Positions 1 through 13,100 of a stretch of DNA of 64,000 nucleotides are shown here, in pieces. A program made the translations under genes and the position numbers. Location: contig OX393569.1 in assembly GCA_947652115.1 (NCBI GenBank), positions 6,635,008 to 6,699,007 on the forward strand. The letters are read 5' to 3'. How positions within the stretch are numbered: the stretch's first letter is position 1; the number at the start of each line of letters is the position of its first letter. The notes below the pieces were generated by a model. It was not told the DNA's origin. It searched no databases and saw only the letters and a program-made list of their open reading frames with translations. The DNA comes from Blastomussa wellsi (taxonomy: Eukaryota; Cnidaria; Anthozoa; Scleractinia; Plerogyridae).

Positions 1-179
1 TGCGAATTTTGAAAAGCGCAACATGATAGTACGCTGTTTCAACAGCCATTTGAAAGGATTACTGGGCTTTTTGCGACTTTGAGTTTTCACGATCATAACT
101 AATTAATATTCATGAAAAAATTGCGACCAGAGAAAAATGTCCAGATAATCAAATAGTCCGGATAATCGAGGTTTGACTG
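1..179. mobile_element. pogo/Tigger-like DNA transposon end (partial)
   Basis: The stretch ends in GGTTTGACTG followed by TA at 180-181, preceded by two 'ccggataatc'-like units around 150-170. Read on the other strand it begins CAGTCAAACCTCGATTATCC, the kind of terminal repeat known from pogo/Tigger elements, which insert at TA. The other end lies outside the window. No transposase is visible, so it is probably non-autonomous or truncated. Confidence 0.4.
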
Positions 180-204
180 TAATCCGTTAGAAAGAGTAAA
201 GTCT

Positions 205-482
205 GCATATGAGCCTAGTGGCCCATCAGGCCGATCCTGTTTTCCGCATCATGAAGCAACTCTGAGTATTTCCACTTCCCCCTGGATGGGATGGTGGTCC
301 ATTGCAGGGTTACTCCCCAGCATTAAATTAATCGGTACCTATTTATGTACCTGGGTAAAGAGAGGCACTGTGAGAGTTGTGTCTTGCCAAAGAACACAAT
401 GCAGTGCCCCGGCCAAGGCTTGAACCTTGACTGTTTGATCTAGAGTTCAGCGCACTAACACATTAAGCCACCACGCCGCCCA
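205..482 (-). mobile_element. tRNA-derived SINE, family 1, copy 1
   Basis: Reverse-complement copy of a SINE seen again at 6.3, 12.6, 51.8 and 62.5 kb. On the minus strand the 5' part is tRNA-like, with an A box (ggcttaatgtgttag) and a B box (GGTTCAAGCC). The body has 'cccaggtacataaataggtacc' and 'aacccTGCaatgga' segments, and the tail reads 'gatgggccactaggctcat'. The repeated architecture makes the SINE call good; the family name is not known to me. Confidence 0.7.
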
Positions 483-1030
483 GTTAGAAAGAGACAAGGA
501 TGATAAATGTTGAAAGGAAATTATGATAAAGAATTGCCCTTAGAGAAAAACACTCGTCTGAGAAAGTTGAGCTCAATCCCTGGAAACACATCCTAAATCG
601 CATCTTTGATGCAGTCAGCAGAAAAAGAAAAACATGGATGAACTTTGTCAATTGCAGAGATTAACCGAAAAATAATATGAAAATATGTCCTGAATAATGG
701 AGTTTGAAAAGGACATGTTAACCTCATAGTACTCCTGCTTAATTAGACTATAAAAGTTATATTGTTGGATTTTGCTATTTTTATTACCAGGAGTATTTGA
801 TATATTTTTTCATTATTTTATTCAATCTATATCTCGCACAATATAATTTACAGATTAATGAAAATGTTTGACAATGGATCATTTTCATGAAGATTTGTCA
901 AAACCTTTTCTTTAATATTAATCCCATTTGCTATGAGTCATTGGTCCTATAACCTGTTATCTCTTTGGTATGATTTTTTGTACTTATAATGCGTGTCAGA
1001 GTAAATTCTGATGATTTCTTTTCTTCTCAG

Positions 1031-4000
1031 GGAAGAAAAACTGAGGAAGCATGATGTAAGTGGCTTCTTGGACACTGCAAAATTCTATTTTATGAAGTCT
1101 GGGCTTGTTTTGTTCAATTGAAACTGCTTTTTTGTTACAATGAGCTTTTGTTTGGTGGTATCATGTTTTGAAGGGCTCATTACCATCAAAATCACTAGTC
1201 GCTTAGGCTAAGAGTGGTAAAATACAGTCACTAAATTTTGTCTCGTGCTGTTCCAATCTCGATCGTGAATGTGAATTAAACTCATCGCTAATGATGAGCT
1301 TGGGAGCTGGTGCCTTAAAGGATAGTGGGGACCAAAAGCAAGGAGCAGAGAGGAGGTATCCATGGCAATCCTGGAAGCGGGAACCACCCCTCGAGCAACC
1401 CACTAACCGACACAGTCACACTGTTAAAAAATTCAGTGGAGATACTTACCTATGATAATACTTCCCTGACAAGAACACTTACAATCCTGCCTGTCACTGA
1501 ATAGGGAGGGTGGAGAGGGAGCGAGAATCTGCAGCTATCAGCAAAGATGATCCCAGACGATCAGCAAGCACTTATTGCAATGATCCGATATGATCAGCAA
1601 GCAAAGCGACAATGCGAATGCAACACCAGCCACGAACATAAAAACAGCCCTGCAAAATCCCCGAGGGCCGCCCCAAAGGTCACGTACTGCAAAGGCGGAG
1701 ACTGCTGACCGGCTCTGCTCGAGTTTAACTTTGCCTAAATGATATTTAGCCACATTTAAAAACTTTTATCACATGGAGACTGTTTAGTTATTGGAAGCCA
1801 ACAGAGACCTTCATGGCTTTTGGACTCCCTGCAGCAAAATAGTATGAAATACATTAAAATTAAACAAAAACTGTCTTTCTTTCAAGCTGAATACATCTTG
1901 TGAGTTTCAGACTCTGTTGGCTCAATAGGGTCATTGTTCATACAAATTCTGGAAAAATGATGTTTACATTGCCATGAAGCAACTGTTAAAATCACATCAT
2001 CGCTGGCAGGACACTCGAAACACGAACCACGTTACAATTTTTTTAGATCACGTGTTAAGATCAAACTGCTTTCAGTTCAAATTTCTAACTGCAGTTTTAC
2101 CACTTTAGTGATTTTGATAGTATCAAATGAATTTTTGTGCCCTTGAAATGTTGATGCCTGTCAGATCTCTCAATTCTGGTTGTCAAAATATGTTTTGTGT
2201 AATTGCAAAATGTACAGTTTTTGTTCGGGGGAGCAGGGATGGCACAGTGAGGTAAAACTTGTGCTTGCCTCCCACCAATGTGACTGTATTTTTGCTGGGC
2301 ATGACATCAAAGCTCTGAAAATTAATGTTATTATCCAATATTATTAATAAAATTATTAATATTGCCATGAGCTCGTGGGTGCCGTTTGATGGTATTCTAT
2401 AGAGCTACATGTATAAAGCAAGTTGACTTTTGAATGGCATTACTGACAGTTTATCACTTGCAGATGGATTCCCATTTGCTACACCTGTAATTTATTCAGA
2501 AAGTTACTAATCAATATTTTTTTGCTTCTCTGATGGTGACCAGTTGTTTAATTTCATTAATCTTCTGTTTGATTTGATCAGGTTGGAGCAATCATCATTA
2601 CTCCAACAAGAGAACTGGCAAAACAGATTGATGAAGTTTTGAGAATGTTTACGGACGATCTCCCTCAATTAAGGTTTGTTTGTTTTTGTTTCTGACTCAC
2701 TGTCTGTGCTTCTTTATACAAATTACTCTCGGAAATGCCAGTAAGAGTGTGGGAGGCAGAGTGTGCTAGCTAATAGATAGCATGCTCAGCACTGTCAATT
2801 AGTGTTCACTCGCTTACCCAGGCCAGTGTCGAAATCGTTGGACCATGGAGTGCAAGTCATGGATCACTCGCCCGGTTTGGCGAGTGCGATTTTCATATGC
2901 AGAAAATATTATTCAAAATAAGCATAGTTTTCTGCTTTCCACTTTGAAGTAAAAAAAATTGCATTACACGCTGTCCCCAAGTTAAATTACAATGTTTGTC
3001 ATTCTGAAATCTCAGTTGCATTAGCTGAGTTTCATTTTCTTCTGCTTCGTAATCATTCACGATTCACCGAATGTTTAATTCAGTTTACTTTTAAAATGTG
3101 GAGATATCTTCACGGGGTGTCTCAAGTATCCACTAGCGAGAAGACTACTGGTGCTGCAGATAACAGCACATCAACAGCTGTCCAATCTGAAGATTTCCGA
3201 GGAGCATGACTCTTAAATATTCATGGGGGGGGGAGGGGGAAGAAACTACTTGCCCAAATTGTTTTCTTTATTGTGTGTGGAGGAGACTGGGTGAGTAAAA
3301 GTTTTAATTATCTGGGTGAGTGCAGCTTGAAGTTCACTTGTGCTGATGGTGATCTCTGAAATTTTAGTTCACAATCCTGACACTACTCTGGATTGCAATT
3401 TAGCAGTTCAAATTTGAGCCCTGGCCAAAGGGATTATGTTGCTTTTGATAAATTAAAAGTACAATTAATTGAATATTTATTTTTGTAACTGGTGTGGGAG
3501 AAAGGAAAAACTTGAGTCTTTGGCAAGACACCAGTTGGGCACACTAACCGTAAGCTAGGGCCATACACTAGGTTCATTTAGAACATGCTAAAACAAAGCA
3601 TGTTTAATTTAGGCTCAAGTAAGTTATATAACGTGTGCTTTTGTTGTGCCAAATTTGAAGTAGACAAATATCGGTTAGTACCTTCCTTGGAGAAAACAAT
3701 ATTTTAAACCGAGTTTATTTCACTAGAAACTTACCAGTTTTATAAATAGCCAGTTTATTTTTACAGTTCTATCAAGTGGACGCATCATTTTCCTAACAAT
3801 GTGTGGATCAATATTAATAATGACTTTGACTTTGGCCTTTATTTCTGGTGACTATCTAAATTCTTCTGCCTTCACTGGCATCTCTTACTTTACTTGTCCA
3901 GTACATCAAATCTCACATTATCTGTTAGTTTGTCATCTGCAAAAATAATGTATTTGACAGTGTAATGGGGTTATGAATAAATTATTTAAGAAATAGAAAA

Positions 4001-4106
4001 CATGTACGGTGTTTCTATCGAGTTATAGAAACACATGTGGAAGTTTGCGAGAACGAGAAATGCTGTGGGAACACGAGCCGTAGGCTTTTTCGAGTTCTCT
4101 GAAACT

Positions 4107-4143
<37 letters not shown>

Positions 4144-7100
4144 TACGTGTTTTCTATTTCTTTTAGAAAACACTGCGACAAGAAAAAGGAAAACAACTTG
4201 TTAACTTTGACTATCAAAATGTAAATTCTCTTTGCTTGCGCCATCGTTACGTCAACAGCTCATGCTAGTTCTGTGTCTCCATCGAGTTATAGAAACACGA
4301 TTTTTAACCAATCAGCGCGCATATTTTGTTAGGACTGTTTTCTACTTAATATTAATAATATTTTTTTCAGACAGTTACTGCTGATAGGAGGGGTAGACCC
4401 AGCAGAAGATATACAGAAATTCAAGGTGGATGGGTGAGGATATTAATCAACAGTTGTGTCTGATTTATTTAATGGGCAATTTATCTGGGATATTTTCCCT
4501 AGTTGTCTTCCCTAGTCTATCCCTACCCTACCCACTCTGTATTTTTTGCATTCATGTTTTTTCTTGTTTTCATTTGGATTGCCAGATCGGATACAAACCC
4601 AGTTATAAAATGCAAACCATCAAATTCCAAGAATTCCTGTCTCCCGTCGAAAAATAGTAAAATTCCACAATTGGTACCCGGTAGGCATTGTGTGCTTGGT
4701 TTGCGTCAGTTCTGTTGACTGAGGAATACTGTTGGTTGACTGGAACAATTTCTATTAAATAATAAATCTAAATTTTATTTTAATTTCTGCCAATTTTTAG
4801 AGTCATTTTAGAGTGAACTCCAATTGATTTCAGAGTGAATTTATTTTAAGTATTATTCAATATCAAAATCAACTTATTTCTTATAACAAGCTTTACATAT
4901 GAACTCAACAAAAATGCAGAATTCATCTGAGAGTTCTGTCAGTGATTATTTCTGTCCTACCATACCCTACCTTTTCCTACCCCACCCCTACCCTACCCTT
5001 TGATTTCCTACCATAGCCTACCCTATCCTTCAATTCCCTACCCTACCCTACACTTCCATACCCAACCTCGCCCTTCAATTCTCCATCATACCATACCCTA
5101 CCCTTCCCTGTCCTTCCCTTCTCTGCACTATCTTATCCTTCAATTCTTTTCCCCTCAATTCCCAACCCTTTCCTACCCTTCAATTTCTACCCAAAAGGGC
5201 CTACCCTTCCCTGCCTTACCCTAACCTACCCTTCAATTCCCTTCCCTATAACCATTGGGGTCGTAATAAAAAAAAAAACAGCACGGAGCAAAGGCTGTGT
5301 AAGGCCATGATATTTTCTGAATCCTGTCTCTCAAAAGCGTTGATTCCTGTGTCTCAATCCTACAATCCCGAATCTTGCTCCCTTCTTTCGCTAAATTCTG
5401 GGATCCTGACCTTCAAATAAGCCAGATCCCAGATCCCGAAAAATCCTATTGGGGACCCTCTTTCTCCATACCCTATCCTACCCCACCCTACCCTACCCCA
5501 CCCTATCCCACCCTACCCTGTCCTACCCCACCCTACCCTGCCCTCTAAAATTTTATCTCAAGGAGAGCTCTGTGGACATGCTCATTTAATTTCAATTGGC
5601 TTTATTTGATCATGTAGTTTGATTGTCTGGGTGAGGGTAGTCCTGAGAAGGAGTGTTGTCGGTGGCAGTGACTGACATTTTGACAACCTGAGCAGAAGAC
5701 ACCATGGCTCTGATGATGACTTCGGCTCAGGAAACTGTCAAAACATCAGTCACTGTCACCGACAACAGCCCTTCTCAGGGCTACCCTCACCCGGGCGATC
5801 AAACTACATGATCGACTGTTACCCCCAGGTATTTTCAATTTTCAAGGATTGTCACATAAACATGAAGCTGATTGATTGAGAATGGTTAATTACCATAAAC
5901 CTACATTCAGTATGAACAAACCAGACTTAAACTATTTACTGTCCTATGACACAACATTTGGTCACATGCATGATTGTATAAAACTACTGGTAGACTACAA
6001 ACCAATAATAGTCCTAACTTGCTTTTCGTCAAAAGAGGTCATATACTTGTTGGTACACCAGGAAGACTTGAGGATTTATTCACAAGGAAGCAGGAAGGAT
6101 TAGACTTGGCGGCTCATGTTCGATCACTGGTGAGAACTAGTTAAACTATGCTTCGATAGTGTTCATACACATTCAGGCTTGCAAGTGAGGATGAGAAGTC
6201 ACTTGTTTGGCTGGGAAATCCCTATCCCGGACAACTGAACAGTACTGATTGTGGGTCTTTATTAGCTTAGTGGCCACAACTGCCACTCCTAATTTAACTT
6301 GAGTGTCTGTAGTGGGAACTGGCTTGGAGTATTTCTACTCCCCCTGAATGAAATGGGGCAACATTTTGTCAGGTTTTCCCTTAAGAGTTGGTCAGTACCA
6401 TTGTTTTATACTCGTGTGTTAGTGTAGAGTGAGGTAGCACTACAATACGAGAGAAAAGTGTCTTGTCCAAGAACACAACACATTTGATGCTTGTAATGCT
6501 CAAACCCTGTATTGTGCTAACCTAAATTGTGCATTTCCAATAGGAAGTCCTAGTGTTGGATGAGGCAGACAGATTGTTGGACATGGGTTTTGAGGCAAGG
6601 TAAATTCAATTTACTTACTTTTTATTGTTATTACCTTTTTTATAAAATATCAAAGGATGTAAAAGTTATTATTATAATAATTAATTATGATAATGTGTAA
6701 GACACTTGTATTGTGTCATAAATGTAGAATAGGTAAAACCTTTCAAGTGGTTCTTACTTCTGGAGCTTATCCTGGTTTCTGTAGTATTCAGATGATTTCT
6801 GCAGAACAATCGAGCAATAATGGCAAAAATAAAGTTACCAAAAAAATCTCAGCATGGTAATTTTTTAACTTTATCTAAAGGTAAAAAGATCTTATCAAGA
6901 CTTAAGCTCTCAAGCCTACCCCGTGAGAGAAAACTGAACTTGAAGTTATCCATATTTCAATTAAAAGGGACCTTTCACATTAGTTGAAAACACAATAACA
7001 CACGCTTTGAGCATTCTTACGAGGTTGGACATTAAATTTCTCGAGAATGCGTGGGGATTTAATCGCAGGGTCACCTAGAGAAATGAATTACAGTGAGATG

Positions 7101-10100
7101 TTTTAAATAGCATTCAAAAAGTTACGGTGTTGTGAGTAGATCTTTGGTAAATAATTATTTTTTGCACTTATTGCTCGAACTTTGAATGGAATCTGTCTTA
7201 AGCAGCTAGGAATAATTTTACTCCCCCATGTATGGGATGGGGTAGTGAATTCCCCCATGTATGGGATGGGGTAGTGAATTCCCCCATAGACTCTATGACC
7301 CCCTTCTTCTTCAACTAAAATTCTAAGTCTTACAACTTTGTTTGAGACGGAAAAGAACGAAAAACTATGCAGAGTCTGGCTGTCGAACACGGGCCGACGA
7401 GGCATACTTATCCCCTTTGTCACAGTGCAGTTGGCTACCAAACCCCCCTAAATTTAAACTACATATAATGAACAGTACTATAAATTAATATAGAGTTACC
7501 CTAACATCAAATGAAAGCTAACTGCACACAAAATGGAGTAAAACTAACCGCGAGCAAACCTAAAATAGAGTGAAACTAACCCCAAGCAAACCTAACCGTG
7601 CTAACCCCAAGCAAACCTAACCGTGCTAACCACAAGCAAACCTAACCGTGCTAACCCCAAGCAAACCTAACCGTGCTAACCACAAGCAAACCTAACCGTG
7701 CTAACCACAAGCAAACCTAACCGTGCTAACCGCAAGCAAACCTAACCGTGCTAACCACAAGCAAACCTAACTGTGCTAACTGCAAGCAAACCTAACCGTG
7801 CTAACCCCAAGCAAACCTAACCGTGCTAACCGCAAGCAAACCTAACCGTGCTAACTGCAAGCAAACCTAACCGTGCTAACCCCAAGCAAACCTAACCGTG
7901 CTAACCGCAAGCAAACCTAACCGTGCTAACCACAAGCAAACCTAACCGTGCTAACCACAAGCAAACCTAACCGTGCTAACTGCAAGCAAACCTAACCGTG
8001 CTAACCCCAAGCAAACCTAACCGTGCTAACTGCAAGCAAACCTAACCGTGCTAACCACCAGCAAACCTAACCGTGCTAACCACAAGCAAACCTAACCGTG
8101 CTAACCACAAGCAAACCTAACCGTGCTAACCACCAGCAAACCTAACCGTGCTAACCACCAGCAAACCTAACCGTGCTAACCCCAAGCAAACCTAACCGTG
8201 CTAACCCCAAGCAAACCTAACCGTGCTAACCGCAAGCAAACCTAACCGTGCTAACCACAAGCAAACCTAACCGTGCTAACCACAAGCAAACCTAACCGTG
8301 CTAACTGCAAGCAAACCTAACCGTGCTAACCACCAGCAAACCTAACCGTGCTAACTGCAAGCAAACCTAACCATGCTAACCGCCAGCAAACCTAACCGTG
8401 CTAACCACAAGCAAACCTAACCGTGCTAACCGCAAGCATGGGATGCTTGTCCATCACAGTGTTACCCCCAGCATTCAATAGGCCCTTTGCAGCTGTGCCA
8501 TGGCATGACCTACTTCTCATAAAATTACGTGCTATAACTTAAAGAATTCCAGAAATGGAAATAGCATGTCAAAAATAGCAAAATGGCAAAGTTTGAAGCA
8601 CCTGTTATTGACGAATGAGATTTTATGATGGTTAGAATTTTTAACAAAATAAGAAGATTTGTATGGAGAAAGTTGTTGCTCTCCAGAAAATTGAAACTGT
8701 CTTGTAAACTAGTACTCTTTAATGGCAGGGGTCTCAAACTTGGCCATTTTGCTATTCTTGGCATTCTCTTTCCATTTCTTGAATTCTTTAAGTTCTGGCC
8801 CATAATATAAAATTAAATTTCTTGATCTCAGGGTAACTAATTGGGGAATAAAATGCTGTTCCTGAAAGCATGATGAAAATGCTTGCTTCATGCTTGTGTA
8901 AATAATTTTGCGATCACCAAACAGCGGTCTGTCCGCATTTGTAAAAACTTGAAAAACAGCAGGTCGTGGGAGCACTGGACACAGTATTGTACACTCACAA
9001 CAGTCTCTTACCAGGTCTGGTTTTAACCCTTTCACTCCCATGGGAAATACAGCATTAACAGGAAAATATCTTTCGATTGATCTATTTCAGAATTAGTGAC
9101 AAGATAAATAGTCAGTTTTTAGTTACATTGGCATCTAGGAAGGCACAATTTTTGGACTCTGAAATTGATGCAGAACTGTACTGTTCTTGTGGCGTATTAA
9201 TAATTTATCTATTATCAAATAATTACTTTCTCCTTTCAGCATCAATGCTATCTTGGGTCTTCTTCCAAAGCAAAGAAGAACGGTGAGTTATATTATGATC
9301 AGTTAATTAATCGCGAGTGCATAGCCTCTCAAATAATAATTTGTGAAATTACTTATTTAAAAACTAATACTAATCAAGTAATTATGCAGTGTGTACAAGG
9401 TAAAATGCCAGCCGAAATTTACGTTACTCTTATTATATATCAGCAATCTAAGTACCCAATACGTCCCCCCCCCCCCAAAAAAAAAGAAACTCAACAAGCA
9501 TTAAGCAAGTAGAGCCAATAAATGTGTAATCATGTCAATCATCCCGACCAAGAAAGAACCAATCAGAACGCTCAGATTTTTCTTGCCATATAATAAAAAG
9601 GTGTATTTTAACGAAAAAATATTTTACGTATGGGTAATATTTGGCCTGAAGCAGACTGTTACCCATGATTGGAAGAATTGTTAGAAAGCTGTTTCATCAA
9701 CAAACTGTATGCTAAATGTACCAGATTTACTGATCAAAGGCTTTCAGCTGATAATCATTATGTGACCAACTGCCACAATCCCAAAATGTTGCCATTCTGC
9801 CACTACTATGCAATAGAAGCATCATTATAAACCAGTGACTGAAAAATTAGCTTACAGTCCAAATGCTGAAATAGACCACATATGGCAGTAAAAAGTTACA
9901 AGTAGTTAGTCTGTTGCTTACAAAAGCTGCCAAACTCACTTTGGGATGAGACTACCTTATAAAATGAAAGTTCTGCTTTTGAGACCTTTTTAAGGGTAAT
10001 ATTAATTTTTAATTACCGGTATTAATTTGTATATGTAATAGGACTACATGCTGTCCAATTTGAAAATAATTGGATGAGAAAAAATTCAGAGGACTGCAAA

Positions 10101-13100
10101 ATTGGACGAACATGGCAAATGTTTCGCCCTCCAAACTAGTTTTTCTTGACAATTGATTGGTTTATGGATGACCTCGCTCCCAATGTGTGGCTTCATAGCT
10201 CAGTTGGTAGGCTTCACACCAGTATTTGCGGAGGTCACAGGTTTGAATCCCATTGAAGCCCTGATTTTTTCAGGCTTTATTCCAATTGGAAATTCACTGC
10301 GATGATCATTTCTCACTCTCACTAGCAGTATAGCAGTCGAAATGTCACGGTCTGCTCCTTAAAGTGACTCCTTTGTGAGACAAACGAACAAAGAACTTTC
10401 ATCTTTCCTAAGGAATATTATGTTGCCTTGTACAGGGCCTGTTCTCCGCTACTCAAACAGATGAAGTTGAGGCTCTTGTTAGAGCTGGGCTCAGGAATCC
10501 TGTTAGAATAACAGTCAGAGAAAAATACTCCAAGTCTAAGGTTTGCACTGTCAAGCCATAACAATGGCAGAATGAAAAAACCAATAATTATTGTAAATTT
10601 ATTAGACAGTATCTACTAAAACGGTGGATAGCATTGTTGTGTTCTGATTGGCTATTCAAACGTGGTATATCCTTTGCTATTCACCCCTTAGTATTGTAAG
10701 CCCCCCGAACCCTGCCATAAATAATTGAGTTGAAATTGTCATTTTTGAGCTATATTATCTCACTGTTTTAGGAGAATTATAGTAAAAGGAATGTGGATGC
10801 AGATTTCAACGAAAATAGTGTCGGATTGATGGATTTGGTCCAAAAAATAGTACGGATTGGCTAATTCGCGTACCCCTATTCACCCCCCTCCATATGAAAC
10901 AGATGAGGATGCTTATCAAAAATTTTGAATTCAACCCCTAACGGAGACCAATATTGGCATCACTGATGGCTAAAGCTTTCATTGACCCTTCTCAAACTCA
11001 TTAATAATTCATCGAGTTAAAACAAAGAAAATCATACCCGATCATAATTAGCATGGATTTTGACGATTTTATTTCTTCGTTTACTCCTTAGTTGTTTCGA
11101 TTGAGAAGATATATCAAACACTCGAGACATGCAGTGTTTCATTGGCTATCCAAACACCTTCAAGTTCGTTAAAAATACTTCTCTGCACGTCATATTTTCA
11201 ACTCTCTTCTCAGCGTTTGGATATCCTGATGAAACACTGTCTCTCATGCTTGATATATTACCTAAAAAATACCAAAATATGTTTTTTTTATTCCTATGTT
11301 ATTTTTATTGGCATACACTCCTAAATGAGACCTTGACAGCAAAAAATATTGTCGCATTTGCTTGGAACACCCTACGTGAGATCAAGCATCCAAAATGTAC
11401 ACCCCTAAGTGAGACAACGAGTATCCCCATCTTTTCCATATGGGACTCCTGGGATATGCTCCAGCATGATGGGCTACTAGGCTTGTACTGTGCAATTAAA
11501 GGGACACTGACACTGTATTTTGGTGTCATTTTAAAATGCTGAACTATGTTCTTGCATCAATGGAAACCCAAAAATAATGGTGTAGTTTTGTTACCTAGGA
11601 CTATATTACTATGCTGAAACTGTTTATTGCCACCTATCACTTAGGATGGAAGTGGATTTAAATTTGAAAAACTAGGCAGTTTTTTCAAATTCTAGAGTCA
11701 TTCCTTGGAAATATCGCCAGAAATTCATAATGGTTTGCTCTCTGAGCCACAATTCATTTGATACATGTATCTTCCTGTTAGTCCATCAGCTGTATTTTGA
11801 GCAGAAAGTAAAGGTACCAGGTAATGATTTTAGCAATGAATGAAGCTGAAAACACCAATACCCCTGTGACAGTGCTCCTTTAAGTTCCAGTAGCTCTTGA
11901 TTTACATTACTGACAGTATTCCCTTTCTGTTGCCCTGTGGCTGTCTCTGCCTTTGCTATGTTTGCTATGTTCAGATGTTTTGACTTCCTTCATTTGTTTC
12001 ATCATGTTACCTGTAGCTTGAGCAAAGAACACCATCCACGCTGAAAAATTTCTTCACGGTAAGTTGAGGGGAAGTTCAATATTTCAATTTCTAGAAGACC
12101 TAAATGAAATCACTCCCATGTACTCCTGTGAAACTATTAAAGGCGTCTTAGGACAGATTTGAACTTACCGGTAACCTGTTTTGCTAGCCTGTCTGTAACA
12201 AGTTATTTCATCCAAATCAAAAGTTAGTACAACTAACTTATGGCTGTTGCAACAAAATTATGTTTGTATAGAAGTTACCAAAAATGTTGTTGTACCGCTC
12301 TACAACAGCCAAAATTAACTGGTAGTTGTGGGGAGCTGGGAATAGGGGATTCTAGAATAAAAGCACTGTAAATAAAATTTTCATCTTGAAACTCAATCTC
12401 AATGCAATTTTTATAGATTTGCGAGAGTGAAAGAAAGTTTTCGAGATTAGTGGCCTTCCTCAAGGCCAAAAAGGTTAGTGACAACAATGACTCTGTTTAT
12501 TTAATTTTTCCTATAAAATTTCCTTTAATTACAATAATAATTTGTTTCTTTTATTTAATTTTTTCCTATTACTACATTTATGGAAGGCGTGGTTGCTGAT
12601 GGTTAGTGCACTGGACTCCGGACAGGACAGTCTGGGTTCGAGCCCTGGCCGGGGCACTGCGTTGTCTTCTTGGCAAGATACTTTAATCTCAGTGCCTCTC
12701 TTCATCCAGGTTCATAAATGAAACCATTGAATTTAATGCAGGAGTTAACCCTGCTATAGCCTAGCATCCAATCCAAGGCGAGTAGAGGCACTCCTAGTCG
12801 CTTCATGCTAAAGAAACCGAGATATGCTCCAGCCTGATTGGTTGCTAGACTCATGCACAGACTATAATAATAAGCTCCGGCCTGATGGGCCATTAGGCTC
12901 ATATACAAAGTGGCATTTCTTTCGCTTTTATTTTCACACAGTCCTGCAAGAACATGGTATTTTTCAGCACCTGTGCGTGTGTCAATTATTTTTCAAAGGC
13001 TCTTGAAAGGTTAGTGCAAATAACTAAGGACATACATTGGTGTAGTGGTATGATTATTTTTGGTGTAATTTAATGTGGCTAAATATCATTTAGGCAAAGT

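Noticed and set aside
1430..1500. U1 snRNA-like start (gatacttacctatgataata)
   Set aside because: Only the first ten bases match U1; the loops, Sm site and 3' stem are absent, and the sequence is part of a dispersed ~490-bp repeat.
7548..8437. Telomere-like 'cctaacc' repeats or a CRISPR-like array
   Set aside because: The unit is a fixed 25-bp minisatellite, not TTAGGG, and there are no unique spacers. The genome is eukaryotic.
10188..10262. Functional tRNA gene
   Set aside because: The acceptor stem and A/B boxes are present but the anticodon arm does not pair well, and the sequence recurs at 16.6 kb with a common downstream body, so it is a SINE head.
11129..11542. 137-codon plus-strand frame
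   Set aside because: Covers a foldback element and a SINE tail fragment; no domain and no codon pattern like the real exons.
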